DNA of 53,549 nucleotides from SIG672 sp045535095 (lineage in GTDB: Bacteria; Bacillota; Clostridia; Oscillospirales; CAG-272): the NCBI GenBank assembly GCA_045535095.1, contig JAZSKY010000064.1, forward strand, positions 1-53,549, given 5' to 3'. Both the position numbers and the translations under genes were made by a program. This document shows positions 31,988 to 41,383 of the stretch, piece after piece (within the stretch, counting starts at the first letter, position 1; each line of letters begins with the position of its first letter). The notes beneath the pieces are model-generated. The model was not told the DNA's origin. It did not search any database and saw only the letters and a list, made by a program, of their open reading frames with translations.

Positions 31988-32910
31988 CAGTCGTCTATCT
32001 TGAAGCCGAAGTTGTTTATTATGATATCGCTGTCACGCCAATTTTCCTTGACCTTGACCCAGATATCAAGAAACACCTTCGTGCCGAAGAATTTTTCCAT
32101 ATCCTCTCTTGCGTAGGACGCGATCTTCTTGAGGGTCTCGCCCTTCTTGCCGATGATGATTCCCTTGTGATTTTCTCTCTCGCAGAATATCTCTGCGCGT
32201 ATCGAGATGAGTCCCTTTTCTTCCTTGAAGTCCTCGATAACGACAGCCGTTCCGTGAGGGATCTCGTTGTCGAGAAGTCTGAGGAGCTTTTCGCGGATGA
32301 TCTCGGATGCGATCTGCTTTTCGGGCTGATCGGTCAGCTCGTCGCTGTCAAAGAACCAGTCGCCCTCAAAGAGAAGCTTCGACGCCTCGTCTATAACTAT
32401 CTCAACGCCGTCGTTTTTGAGCGCCGAGATCGGAATTACCGATGTGTAATCGTAAAGCTCTGCGTAAGCGCGGATAGTCTGTCCTATCTGCTCGTGTGAG
32501 CAGGCGTCGGTCTTGTTGAGGACGAGAATAATGGGAAGCTCAAGGTCGGCAAGACGCTTAATAAGAGCGGTCTCGATGTCGCCGGGCGCATAGGATGCGT
32601 CAGCAACGAGAATTGCCGCGTCAACGTCACCGATAGCGCTGCTGATCGAGCGCACCATACGCTGACCGAGCTTCGTTTTCGGCTTGTGCATACCGGGTGT
32701 GTCGAGGAATACGAACTGGTCGCCCCCTCTTGTGAGTATGCCGGTAATACGCGTTCTCGTGGTCTGCGGCTTTTTGGAGACTATCGCTACCTTCTCGCCG
32801 AGCATTGCGTTGAGAAGAGTGGATTTTCCGACGTTGGGACGTCCGACGATGGCAATAAAGCCGGTGCGCGTGGTAGTTTCGCTGTTGATCTGATTTTCAA
32901 ATTCTTTCAT
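31987..32910 (-). CDS. era: GTPase Era
   Basis: 307 residues. Ras-like GTPase with G1 GRPNVGKST, G2/G3 TTRTRI...DTPGMH, G4 NKTD and G5 ISALK, followed by the C-terminal KH domain (IRAEIFCERENHKGIIIGKKGETLKKIASYAREDMEKFFGTKVFLDIWVKVKENWR). Era binds the 3' end of 16S rRNA and helps 30S assembly. It stands between ybeY and recO, the usual Bacillota order, with dgkA and cdd missing from the cluster. Confidence 0.98.
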   Translation of the reverse strand: MKEFENQINSETTTRTGFIAIVGRPNVGKSTLLNAMLGEKVAIVSKKPQTTRTRITGILTRGGDQFVFLDTPGMHKPKTKLGQRMVRSISSAIGDVDAAILVADASYAPGDIETALIKRLADLELPIILVLNKTDACSHEQIGQTIRAYAELYDYTSVIPISALKNDGVEIVIDEASKLLFEGDWFFDSDELTDQPEKQIASEIIREKLLRLLDNEIPHGTAVVIEDFKEEKGLISIRAEIFCERENHKGIIIGKKGETLKKIASYAREDMEKFFGTKVFLDIWVKVKENWRDSDIIINNFGFKIDD

Positions 32911-32969
32911 AAGTAATATTTCCCGAAGAGTCGCTTCGGCACTCCTTTATTTTTACCGATAATATCGGT

Positions 32970-33458
32970 TTATTTTCTTGCAAGTCCCATCAGGGAGAGT
33001 ATGTTTTCCTGACGGGCGAACATATCCTTTTCGTCCTCCTCGGACGTTTCGTGATCGTATCCTAAAAGGTGAAGCATAGAGTGTACTGTGAGAAAAGCTA
33101 TCTCGCGCTCAACCGAGTGACCGTACTTCTCGGCCTGTCTTACCGCCGTATCGTACGATATGACTATATCACCGAGAATGGCGCGTCCGACACCGAAATC
33201 CTCGTCGAAAACAGGGAAGGAAAGCACGTCGGTAGGTCTGTCCACACCGCGTGACTCGCGGTTCATTTCGTGAATAATCTCGTCATTTGTGATAGTTACC
33301 GAGATCTCGGTCATGCGCGAAAAATCCTCGTATGCGAGAGTTGCGTCGATAGCGTCCTTGATAAGAGCGCACATCTTTTTGTTAAGTACGGACGGCTCGT
33401 TGTCGTCCGAGATGTAAATTTTGTTGCGCTCGCGCTTTTCTTTGAAAAGATTCCACAT
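32970..33458 (-). CDS. ybeY: Endoribonuclease YbeY
   Basis: 162 residues, the usual size. The metal site HSMLHLLGYDHETSEEDEKDM (three histidines, H3 motif) is intact, and the conserved NRESRGVDRPTDVLSFP precedes it. YbeY takes part in 16S rRNA 3' end maturation and ribosome quality control. The start lies 24 bases behind phoH. A 59-bp space separates it from era. Confidence 0.97.
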   Translation of the reverse strand: MWNLFKEKRERNKIYISDDNEPSVLNKKMCALIKDAIDATLAYEDFSRMTEISVTITNDEIIHEMNRESRGVDRPTDVLSFPVFDEDFGVGRAILGDIVISYDTAVRQAEKYGHSVEREIAFLTVHSMLHLLGYDHETSEEDEKDMFARQENILSLMGLARK

Positions 33459-33482
33459 TTTTTAAGCCCCTCTAATATGTTT

Positions 33483-34505
33483 TTATTCTGCGTCGCTGCG
33501 TTTGAAACGCTTCTGACGGTTGCCTTCGCTCGAAGCTGCCTTTTCCTTGTCGTGCTTATCGTAAGCGAGGATTATTTTTCTGACGAGACTGTGACGAACG
33601 ACGTCGCGCTCGCTGAAGCGGTGCACCTCTATATCCTCTATCTCCTCGAGTATCGAGACAGCCTCCTTGAGACCGCTTCTCATGCCCCTGGGGAGGTCGG
33701 TCTGCGTAAGGTCGCCCGTGACTACTGCCTTCGAGTTGTTTCCGAGACGGGTCAGAAACATCTTCATCTGCTCGGGAGTGGTATTCTGCGCCACGTCGAG
33801 AATGATGAAGCAATCGTCAAGCGTTCGTCCTCTCATATATGCAAGAGGCGCGACCTCGACAACACCTTTTTCAACGTTTCGCGAATAGTTTTCCGCGCCC
33901 ATGGTCTCGAAAAGCGCGTCGTAGAGAGGACGCAGATAGGGATCTATCTTGCTTTGGAGGTCACCGGGAAGATAACCGAGCCGCTCTCCTGCCTCAACTG
34001 CGGGACGGGTGAGGATAATTCTTGATATTTCGTGACGGCGCAGAGCGCTCACTGCCATTGCAACTGCGAGGAAGGTCTTTCCCGTACCGGCAGGTCCTAT
34101 GCCGAAAACGAGGGTGTTCTTCTTTATCGCGCTGACGTACTTCTTCTGTCCGACCGTCTTTGCCTTTATCGGCTTGCCCTTTGCGGTAATGCAGATGCAG
34201 TCCGAATCGAACTCGGAAAGCTCGCTCTCTCTGCCGTCCTCGACCATAGCCATCGTGTACTCGACCTTCTGTGTTGAGATGTCCTCGCCGAGTACCGATA
34301 TGCGCTTTAAGTAGTTTATAACCGTCAGCGCAAGATCGACAGATCTTTCGTCACTGCCCGAGACCGAAAGACGGTTCTCTCCGCCGAGGCTGTGCGTTAT
34401 GCGGACTCCGAAATGCTTTTCGATAAGCTCGCAGTTTTTATCGTAGCTTCCGAGAATGGACGAAAGCTGCTCGGCAGAATCGATCGGTATTATTTTTTCG
34501 ATCAT
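33483..34505 (-). CDS. phoH: PhoH-like ATPase with altered Walker B
   Basis: 340 residues. N-terminal KH-like region (ADHFGVRI-type strand), then the ATPase: Walker A GIGPAGTGKTFLAVA (GPAGTGKT at 137-144), VEAGERLGYLPGDLQSKIDPYLRPLYDAL, PLAYMRGRTL, and Walker B CFIILDVAQNTTPEQMKMFLTRLG. In the family this motif is LDEAQN; here the catalytic Glu is Val238 (codon GTG, minus strand 33794-33792). The remaining motifs (VVTGDLTQTDLP, GLKEAVSIL, FSERDVVRHSLVRKII) are normal. PhoH (YbeZ) works with YbeY in rRNA processing, and both genes are adjacent here. Either activity is reduced, another residue acts, or this base is a sequencing error. Confidence 0.95.
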   Translation of the reverse strand: MIEKIIPIDSAEQLSSILGSYDKNCELIEKHFGVRITHSLGGENRLSVSGSDERSVDLALTVINYLKRISVLGEDISTQKVEYTMAMVEDGRESELSEFDSDCICITAKGKPIKAKTVGQKKYVSAIKKNTLVFGIGPAGTGKTFLAVAMAVSALRRHEISRIILTRPAVEAGERLGYLPGDLQSKIDPYLRPLYDALFETMGAENYSRNVEKGVVEVAPLAYMRGRTLDDCFIILDVAQNTTPEQMKMFLTRLGNNSKAVVTGDLTQTDLPRGMRSGLKEAVSILEEIEDIEVHRFSERDVVRHSLVRKIILAYDKHDKEKAASSEGNRQKRFKRSDAE

Positions 34506-34539
34506 TTTTTAAACTCTCCTTTGTGAAAGGGAACTGTGT

Positions 34540-35778
34540 TCAGGAAGAAAACAGAGGCGTTTCAACGGCGATGTCGCGTATGGACGAAAGGGTGCATTTC
34601 AGGACGTAAGATCCGTCCTCACTCCTTGCCGAAACGCTCTTTGAAAGCAGGACGCCCTCCGCTCCGAGAAGCTCGCTTATCCTTTCGGACAGCTCTGCCT
34701 CGGCAAGACGGCTTGCCTCCTTTTCGCTGAGCGGAACGCTCTCAACGGTGAACTTTTTAAAAACTGTGTTTTTAATATATACGGGCAGTACCTTGCCGCG
34801 TGGCAGCTCGATATGCTCATACGTCTCTATTATATCACAACTCTCATACGAATTTCTACCCAAAAAGAAAAAATTTATCACTTTTGAGAAGAAAATAAGC
34901 GATTTTTTTTGATAAATTTCACCCGTATAGCGTTTTTCGGATACCGTCATCGGAATTTCGACAGTTATTTCGTCCTCGGTGATGGCGAAAACCTTTCCCT
35001 TTGCTCTCTCAAATCGGTAGGTCGGATTTTCAATATAGACGCCTTCAAGACCTGAAAGCTCGTTTTGAACGAGTCCGCTTATAAGTATCTGACCGCTGCT
35101 GACGCTCTCTCCTCCGTACACGAGCCGCTGACCGCCGAGCGTTTCAACCCGGTAGATAAGTCCGTCACACGATGCAACGAGATTTGACGGACGCTCTGCG
35201 CCGTTCTCGGGTCGCGCGCTCTTTTCGCGCACCACTACCTCAAGGCAGTTTCCTATCGCGTTTATTCTTACCCACGATAGCCTATCCTCGCTCAGAAGAT
35301 AGGACGTGCAGATAGCGTCTATGTCAAGTGAATCTATGAAAGCACCGCTTTTTATTCCGTACGATTCAAGCGAGGATATTATCTCAGACTCTCTGATCTC
35401 CTCGTTTCCGACTACCCGTATTTCCCACACGACATGCTCGGAAATGATGCTTAAAGCAAGCGCAAAGATGAGTCCGAAAACGAGTCCGTATCTTTTTGCA
35501 AGAGCGCTTATCGGGGAAGGGAGACCGCGCGCCTTCGATATGGAAAAAACTATTCCTTCACGTGAAAAAAGATAGGAAATACGTCTTTTTTCGGCAAGAA
35601 AGATGCGAAATCTGACAGACCCGTCTGCACTCTCAAGGCGCGAAAATCGGATCTTGTATTTCAGCATAAGATTCAGCGCGTCCTCGGTACGGTCTTGTAC
35701 GTTTATCTCGCAGTATCCGAAGAAAAGCATAATCAGAGAGTCGGATAGGCTCGCATATCCCTTTTTCTTAAATTTCAC
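34540..35778 (-). CDS. yqfD: Sporulation protein YqfD
   Basis: 412 residues. The family plan is visible: an N-terminal domain (INVQDRTEDALNLMLKYKIRFSRLE), one membrane helix (YGLVFGLIFALALSIISEHVVWEIRVVGN, about 94-120), a FtsQ/POTRA-like region (NEEIRESEIISSLESYGIKSGAFI), and a beta-rich extracellular part (ISGLVQNELSGLEGVYIENPTYRFERAKG). YqfD is required at stage IV of sporulation in the mother cell of known spore formers. It overlaps yqfC by 11 bases and precedes phoH by 34 bases. Confidence 0.95.
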   Translation of the reverse strand: MKFKKKGYASLSDSLIMLFFGYCEINVQDRTEDALNLMLKYKIRFSRLESADGSVRFRIFLAEKRRISYLFSREGIVFSISKARGLPSPISALAKRYGLVFGLIFALALSIISEHVVWEIRVVGNEEIRESEIISSLESYGIKSGAFIDSLDIDAICTSYLLSEDRLSWVRINAIGNCLEVVVREKSARPENGAERPSNLVASCDGLIYRVETLGGQRLVYGGESVSSGQILISGLVQNELSGLEGVYIENPTYRFERAKGKVFAITEDEITVEIPMTVSEKRYTGEIYQKKSLIFFSKVINFFFLGRNSYESCDIIETYEHIELPRGKVLPVYIKNTVFKKFTVESVPLSEKEASRLAEAELSERISELLGAEGVLLSKSVSARSEDGSYVLKCTLSSIRDIAVETPLFSS

Positions 35779-35995
35779 CGCCGTCTCCTCTTAAAATGAC
35801 CTTTTCGATAACGCCGCCTATCCTCAGCTCGTCTCCGCAAAAATCGCAGAGCGAGAGAGCGCTTCCGCATATCAGAATACGCCCGCCCTTCAGCTGAATT
35901 TCTATTTTTTCGGGCGAATATCCGAGTATTTTTTCACAACTTGAAACGAGTAGCCTCGAGCCGTTTTCTATAAGCACGTGATAGGGCGATCTCAT
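35768..35995 (-). CDS. yqfC: YabP/YqfC family sporulation protein
   Basis: 75 residues from the ATG at 35995, which has GGAGG nine bases upstream; an in-frame TTG eight codons earlier has no ribosome site. The sequence SPYHVLIENGSRLLVSSCEKILGYSPEKIEIQLKGGRILICGSALSL is the usual YabP/YqfC beta-domain. YqfC belongs to the sigma-E regulon and always precedes yqfD. It heads the long minus-strand cluster. No certain sigma-E promoter was found in the 74 bp upstream, which is shared with the divergent ylbJ gene. Confidence 0.93.
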   Translation of the reverse strand: MRSPYHVLIENGSRLLVSSCEKILGYSPEKIEIQLKGGRILICGSALSLCDFCGDELRIGGVIEKVILRGDGGEI

Positions 35996-36093
35996 AAGAA
36001 TAAACCTCCGCAGCGCCAAATATAATTACGAAAAGAGCGCTGTGTATTATTTTATTCGCGGCGACTCTCGTTGATTACATAGGAGGAAATAAG

Positions 36094-37047
36094 GTGGACA
36101 GAAAAAAGATCGCAGGACTGCTTTTTTCACTTGTGATAGCAGGACTTTTCGTCTCGCTTTTCGTCTATTCGGAGGATAGCAGAAATCTTATCTTGTCCGA
36201 TCTTCTGACGGCGGCAGGCACCGTAATTCCCGCAGTCTTTCCCTTTGCCGTGCTCGGTAGTCTCGTCGGCTCGGGAGTTGCCGATATTCCGCGTTTTTTG
36301 AAGAGAGCCGTCTCCTTTGTTTTCGGCGTTGAGAGGGAAGGGGCGCTCGCCCTCGCGTGCGGACTTTTCACAGGCTTTCCCGTAGGCGCTGCCGCCGCCG
36401 CAGGACTTTATAAAAGAGGTCTCATAGACGCAAGGGACGCGTGCAGGATAGTTGCGTTTTCGTCAACGCCGAGCCTTGCTTTTATTGTTTCGGGAGTTGG
36501 TGGAGGAATGTTCAAAAACACTAAAATCGGCATAGAAATATACCTTTTTACTATAATTTCGGTGTTTTTAGTCGGATTTCTGACAAGGAAAAGAAGATGC
36601 GAAAATAAGCCGAAAATCAAGACCGAAGCCGATTTTTTATCTCAAAAGCCACTCTCCGGGATTCTTTGCGATGCGATAACGAAAAGCGGAGGCGCGATGG
36701 TAACTCTTGTCGCTTTTATAGTCATTTTCTCGCAGAGCGCATTTTTTCTATCAAAGCTGCTTTCTTTTCTTTGCGTTCCCGAAAGCGTTTCCGAGGTCGC
36801 GCTCGGCTTTTTGGAGATAACTCTCGGCTGCAAAACTGCATCGTCCAAAACGGGAGATACCGGTGTGCTTTACGCCATACTTTTTGCTTCGTTCGGCGGA
36901 CTTTCTATGCAGATGCAGAGCGCTTCGGTATGCTCGTTATGTAATATACCGTCTCTTTCAAAAAGGGTACTTTTCCTGCGCTCTCTCGTGACGCTTGCAG
37001 CGTCAGGGCTCTTTCTCCTCTCTCGTGTCGCGCTTCGCCTCTATTGA
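36094..37047 (+). CDS. ylbJ: Sporulation integral membrane protein YlbJ
   Basis: 317 residues, start GTG 36094 after AGGAGG at 36081-36086. About eight membrane helices of the nucleoside-recognition (Gate) fold. ALACGLFTGFPVGAAAAAGLYKRGLIDARDACRIVAFSSTPSLAFIVSGVGGGMF is the hallmark segment. YlbJ is a mother-cell sporulation protein needed for normal cortex formation in B. subtilis. It is transcribed away from yqfC, also a sporulation gene, so the short shared intergenic region probably holds two sporulation promoters. The stop codon overlaps the promoter of the following gene. Confidence 0.93.
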   Translation: MDRKKIAGLLFSLVIAGLFVSLFVYSEDSRNLILSDLLTAAGTVIPAVFPFAVLGSLVGSGVADIPRFLKRAVSFVFGVEREGALALACGLFTGFPVGAAAAAGLYKRGLIDARDACRIVAFSSTPSLAFIVSGVGGGMFKNTKIGIEIYLFTIISVFLVGFLTRKRRCENKPKIKTEADFLSQKPLSGILCDAITKSGGAMVTLVAFIVIFSQSAFFLSKLLSFLCVPESVSEVALGFLEITLGCKTASSKTGDTGVLYAILFASFGGLSMQMQSASVCSLCNIPSLSKRVLFLRSLVTLAASGLFLLSRVALRLY

Positions 37048-37072
37048 CAAAACGCCTCATAAGGTGTATAAT
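37044..37072 (+). promoter_or_regulatory. Sigma-A promoter overlapping the end of ylbJ
   Basis: TTGACA (37044-37049), 17 bp, TATAAT (37067-37072). The −35 box contains the ylbJ stop codon. Confidence 0.88.
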
Positions 37073-37146
37073 AAAGTTTAAATTAGTATATCGGTGTCGA
37101 TTTTAGTCGAAGCCGAAAGGACTACGAAAGCGAAAGAAGTGTAATT

Positions 37147-37764
37147 ATGATAAAGAATTTCATTTTTGACCTCGGCAACGTGCTTGTGGACTACAACCCT
37201 ATGCGCTGTATCCTCAAATACGTGCGCAACATCTCGGATGCAAACTATATCGCCTCCGAGGTCTTTGAGTCTGCCGAGTGGGCAAGACTCGACAAGGGTG
37301 AGATAACCTACGGCGAGGCGCTCGAAATATGGAAGGAAAGAATCCCGGAGCGAATTTTCGGGAGCGTGTGCGAGATAGTTGAGAACTTCCACCTCTACCT
37401 CCCCGAGATAAAGGAAATGACCGAGATCGTGAAAAAGCTTCGCGAGGGCGGTAAAAGAGTGTTTATCCTCTCAAACGTCGGTGAAAGATTTCCTCTGATC
37501 GTCAAGGATGCCGAATTTATGAAATATATCGACGGCGCGGTGCTTTCTCACGAGGAAAAGATGTTGAAGCCCGAGTCGGGCATATACACAGTGCTTATGA
37601 AAAGATATATCACGGTTGCAGAGGAGACCGTCTTTATAGACGACGTACCCGAAAACGTTGCCACCGCCAAGAGATTCGGAATGGCAGGATACGTTTATGA
37701 CGGAGATCCCGAAAAGCTGTCCGAAACCTTCAAAAATCTCGGCTTTTACGAGCCGCTCGCGTAA
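37147..37764 (+). CDS. HAD family phosphatase
   Basis: 205 residues, ATG 37147. Haloacid dehalogenase fold: motif I FDLGNVLVDYNP (Asp nucleophile about residue 8, with the usual second Asp replaced by Asn as in many subfamily-IA YihX-like members), motif II RVFILSNVGERF, motif III KMLKPESGIY, motif IV VFIDDVPENVATAKRFGM. The helical cap is of the C1 type. YihX-like enzymes dephosphorylate sugar phosphates, but the substrate cannot be assigned. First gene of a transcript with the following large membrane protein gene (20 bp gap). Confidence 0.95.
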   Translation: MIKNFIFDLGNVLVDYNPMRCILKYVRNISDANYIASEVFESAEWARLDKGEITYGEALEIWKERIPERIFGSVCEIVENFHLYLPEIKEMTEIVKKLREGGKRVFILSNVGERFPLIVKDAEFMKYIDGAVLSHEEKMLKPESGIYTVLMKRYITVAEETVFIDDVPENVATAKRFGMAGYVYDGDPEKLSETFKNLGFYEPLA

Positions 37765-37784
37765 GCGCGAAAAGGAGAGAAAAA

Positions 37785-40340
37785 ATGGATAATATCATTT
37801 CTGCTATCCCTATGATGGTTGCCGCTATCTTCGCGGTAATACTCTTTGTCAAGGTTCTGGCGGGTGTTCTTAAAGGACGCTCGAAGGGACTTTTCCCGAT
37901 GATAGTACGAACGGTCGGCATCATTTTGTCGGGCATTCTTTCGGCTATCATATCAGTACCGCTCGCAAGAATAGTGTCGGGCGCGCTCGTCTCTAAAATG
38001 AACGAGATTATTACGGATATGTGGCCTGCGTACGGTGAGCTTATAGCACTCAGTCCGAGCACAGAGGATCTTATGATCGGGATTCCTGCGATATTTATAG
38101 CAATAGTTCTCTATCTCATTCTCTTTGCGGTTATCCGCCTGCTTATGCGAATCCCCGAAAAGCTGATAAAGAAGTTCGTTTTCGATAAAAAGCCCGAAAT
38201 GCCGAAGATCGCGTGGGCAGGCGCGCTTTGCGGAGTTGTTGCAGGCGTTGCCTCCTTCGTGCTCGTTACCGCGCCCGTGTGCGGAACGCTCGCGACCGTC
38301 GGTAGCGTAGGTGACGCGATAATTGCCGAGAGCGCAGAGGACGACGGCGACTTCGACGTTTACGGCGACTTTATCGAGCCTATATCGGACGGATTTTTCG
38401 TAAAACTCACCAACTCTCTCGGTGGAGAGGCGATATATAATCACCTCACCACGATAAAAATAGACGGCGAAAAAACGAGTATGGGTAAGGAAATAAGCGT
38501 ATTTGCCGACGTTTTAACGTCGATAAGACCGCTGCTTAGCGATGGCGGAGTCTCCGCTATGACAAGAGAGGACGCAGAGCTTCTCTCCGATGCTTCGCGC
38601 AGACTCTCCGACTCGAAGCTCATCTCGGGTATCCTTTCGGACGTCCTTTCGGGTGCGGCTAAAAAGTGGGAGAAGGGCGAAAGCTTCCTCGGAATGTCTC
38701 TCCCCGGCGGTGAGGGCGCATCTGCCGACTTTATCAGAGAATTTCTCCTTGCCTTCAAAAACACCACTAAGGATACGGTAGGAGAGGACGTTGGCACTCT
38801 TGCAGACGTGCTTGTCCTTCTCGTTGATAACGGAACACTGAAGGGTGGCTCGGCCGCTACCGATTCTCTCGGTAACGAGGGACTCGTTTCGGGACTTCTC
38901 GAGGCGGTAATGAAAAACGAGCGCTTCAGCGGTACTGCGGCGTCGATAATCAATATCGGAGTACAGTCCACGCTCGATACACTCGGAGTGCCCGAAAATA
39001 ACGAAGAAATTTACGACAGTCTCCTTTCGGACGTGGCAAGCGCGGTAAATAGCGAGACGGATGACGAGTCCTTTAAGAAGAAGTTTAACGAAAGCTTTGA
39101 GAAAAACGGCATCAAGGCAGACAGAGACGTCACAGACGTTATGGCAAGTAGCCTCAAAAACGATTTCGGAGAGCGGAAGGACGTCTCTGCCGACGAGATA
39201 GGCGATTTCTTCAGAGCGGGATTCTCCGCAAACGCTCCCGAGGCAAGGGGACCGCGTGCAGACACTCTGCTTTCGATACTTGAGAATATCAGAAACGACC
39301 GTCCCGATGCGGCAAACTGGGAAGCCCTCTATTCGCTTTCGGCAAGAGAGACCTTTGTGTCCGACTCTATGACATACGAGAACATTCTGGTAACAAAGGG
39401 CGTGCTTGACGCTATCGACAGCTCGCTTCTTAACGCAGAATGTGTAAAGGTTGAAAATATCATACGCAAATTTATCAGCTTCTCAAAGACCGCAAAGGGA
39501 GATAGTGTGATAGATAACGCCGACGTTGCATCTCTCGGCGCCGCTCTGAATATAGTAGAAGAGAGCGCGATACTCAGCGAGGTGTCCGAGGATATGATCC
39601 GCGCGATATTCTCGTCGAGACTTGTAAGAAACAATATCAAGATAAGCGATAAGACCATTGAAAATATGATCGTATCCGACGATACCGACTACGAAAACAT
39701 TCTCGTTTCGGTTCAGAACACGTCGGGAATTATCAACGGACTCGGCAAGACCGAAGGCAAGCTCACCGACGAGGAGCTTGACAAGAAGGTCGAGTACCTT
39801 CTCGGTGATATGACCGAAAATACCGCCGACGTTATCGGTGAGGTCTTTGACACCGAAAACGTTCAGAAGCTCGGTATAGGAGATGATAAGGCAGAGAATA
39901 TGTCCGATTCTCTCGGAGTTTTCTTCGATAAGATGGCAGAAAGTGACGCGGACACCTCGAATCCCGAGGACAAGGACGTCAAGGCTACCAAGGCTGTGTT
40001 CAAGTTCATGGCGGCGTCCAAGACCGATACAAGTGACGTCTTTGCAGAAACCGGTCTCACCCCTGACGAGACCGTCAAGACCTTTATGGATTCCGAGATC
40101 TCGAGAGAGACCATAATCGAGGCCTCCTTCAATGAGGGTGAGGTTGCGTACGACTCGTTCGGACTTGCTGAAAAGCTCGACGACAAGGGCAGAAACGAGG
40201 CTCTTTCCTCCATGGAGGAGCACGTAAAGGCGAACTACGAAAACGAGGAAGATAAGGAGCAGTACGAAAAGACTGTTATCGCACTCGGCGCTCTTCTCGG
40301 AATGGACGTTTCGGACGATCTCGCATCGTGGATAAAATAA
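37785..40340 (+). CDS. Large membrane protein of unknown function, CvpA-like N-terminus
   Basis: 851 residues, start ATG 37785 after AAGGAG at 37771-37776. Four or five hydrophobic segments lie in the first 185 residues (IISAIPMMVAAIFAVILFVKVLAGVL, MIVRTVGIILSGILSAIISVPLARIV, IGIPAIFIAIVLYLILFAVIRLLM, IAWAGALCGVVAGVASFVLVTAPVCG), an arrangement like CvpA family proteins. The remaining 650 residues are strongly acidic, helical and repetitive (many D-x-x-x-S-D and NxxFxxK patterns). No known domain was recognised there. Proteins of this size and plan are found in Clostridia, often annotated as hypothetical. Between a HAD phosphatase and gpsA. Confidence 0.85.
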   Translation: MDNIISAIPMMVAAIFAVILFVKVLAGVLKGRSKGLFPMIVRTVGIILSGILSAIISVPLARIVSGALVSKMNEIITDMWPAYGELIALSPSTEDLMIGIPAIFIAIVLYLILFAVIRLLMRIPEKLIKKFVFDKKPEMPKIAWAGALCGVVAGVASFVLVTAPVCGTLATVGSVGDAIIAESAEDDGDFDVYGDFIEPISDGFFVKLTNSLGGEAIYNHLTTIKIDGEKTSMGKEISVFADVLTSIRPLLSDGGVSAMTREDAELLSDASRRLSDSKLISGILSDVLSGAAKKWEKGESFLGMSLPGGEGASADFIREFLLAFKNTTKDTVGEDVGTLADVLVLLVDNGTLKGGSAATDSLGNEGLVSGLLEAVMKNERFSGTAASIINIGVQSTLDTLGVPENNEEIYDSLLSDVASAVNSETDDESFKKKFNESFEKNGIKADRDVTDVMASSLKNDFGERKDVSADEIGDFFRAGFSANAPEARGPRADTLLSILENIRNDRPDAANWEALYSLSARETFVSDSMTYENILVTKGVLDAIDSSLLNAECVKVENIIRKFISFSKTAKGDSVIDNADVASLGAALNIVEESAILSEVSEDMIRAIFSSRLVRNNIKISDKTIENMIVSDDTDYENILVSVQNTSGIINGLGKTEGKLTDEELDKKVEYLLGDMTENTADVIGEVFDTENVQKLGIGDDKAENMSDSLGVFFDKMAESDADTSNPEDKDVKATKAVFKFMAASKTDTSDVFAETGLTPDETVKTFMDSEISRETIIEASFNEGEVAYDSFGLAEKLDDKGRNEALSSMEEHVKANYENEEDKEQYEKTVIALGALLGMDVSDDLASWIK

Positions 40341-40407
40341 TATAGGCAAAACACATAGCGGCCGATAGGTTTTCCTCTCGGACGCACGATTAAATGAGGT
40401 TTACTTT

Positions 40408-41367
40408 ATGAAGGTTACTGTAATAGGATGCGGACGCTGGGGAAGCTTTCTGGCGTGGTATCTTGATAAGATAGGACATAGCGTAACCCTTTACGGACGC
40501 GATAGCTCAAAAAGATTTGCAGAGCTTCGCGATACCAGATGCAACGGAGTCGTAGAGCTTCGTGAAAGCGTCGTGCTGTCGAGCAATCTTGCGTGCGTCA
40601 GTGACGCGGATACCGTAATAATCTCGGTTGACTCGCAGGGACTCAGAGCGCTTTTCGAGGAGCTCTCGGCAAGGAGTCTTTGTAATAAAGACTTCGTTCT
40701 CTGTATGAAGGGAATTGAAATATCAACGGGTAAGAGACTTTCCGAGGTAGCTTCCGAATTTGTTACCGGAAAGGGAAGCGTTTCGGTATGGCTCGGTCCG
40801 GGTCACGTGCAGGAGTTTTACGCAGGTGTTCCTAACTGTATGGTTATCGACGGAAATAACGAGGACGTAAAGAAAAAGCTCGTCAGCGAGTTTTCGAGCG
40901 ATATTATCCGCCTTTATTACGGATGCGACCTTGTCGGAAACGAGGTCGGCGCGGCGGCGAAAAACGTAATCGGAATTGCCGCAGGTATGCTTGACGGACG
41001 AAAAATGTCATCTCTTAAGGGCGCACTTATGGCAAGAGGCGCAAGAGAGGTCTCTCGCCTTATCAAGGCGATGGGCGGAAACGAGCTTTCTGCGTACGGA
41101 CTTTGTCATCTTGGCGACTACGAGGCAACCGTTTTCTCAAAATTCAGTCATAACAGAATGTATGGAGAGACCTTTATCACGGGTGAAAAATGTGACGTAC
41201 TTGCCGAAGGATATTACACGGTCAAGGCACTTATGGTGCTTGAGGAAAAGTATGGCGTTGAGCTTCCGATATGCAGAACGATCTACTCGATCATTTATGA
41301 AAATAAAGATCCGATGAAGGCTCTCGGCAAGCTTTTCGAGAGACGGCTCACAACAGAATTTTATTAA
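40408..41367 (+). CDS. gpsA: NAD(P)-dependent glycerol-3-phosphate dehydrogenase
   Basis: 319 residues, ATG 40408 after GAGG at 40396-40399. Makes sn-glycerol 3-phosphate for phospholipids. N-terminal Rossmann motif VIGCGRWGSFLAWYLDKIGHSVTLYGRD, where GCGRWGSF replaces the usual GAGSWGTA; the conserved FVLCMKGIE stretch; SVWLGPGHVQEF; the catalytic Lys in GNEVGAAAKNVIGIAAGMLDG; and RGAREVSRLIKAMGG with GLCHLGDYEATVFSKFSHNRMYG. The GxxW variants are consistent with a divergent clostridial GpsA. It is slightly short (usual 330-340). Downstream lies a repetitive element between the stop codon and a probable terminator. Confidence 0.93.
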   Translation: MKVTVIGCGRWGSFLAWYLDKIGHSVTLYGRDSSKRFAELRDTRCNGVVELRESVVLSSNLACVSDADTVIISVDSQGLRALFEELSARSLCNKDFVLCMKGIEISTGKRLSEVASEFVTGKGSVSVWLGPGHVQEFYAGVPNCMVIDGNNEDVKKKLVSEFSSDIIRLYYGCDLVGNEVGAAAKNVIGIAAGMLDGRKMSSLKGALMARGAREVSRLIKAMGGNELSAYGLCHLGDYEATVFSKFSHNRMYGETFITGEKCDVLAEGYYTVKALMVLEEKYGVELPICRTIYSIIYENKDPMKALGKLFERRLTTEFY

Positions 41368-41383
41368 GAAAAAAGCGGTTGTG

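Noticed and set aside
36020..36093. Sigma-E promoters for yqfC and ylbJ
   Set aside because: Expected from known regulons, but no −35/−10 pair with proper spacing was convincing.
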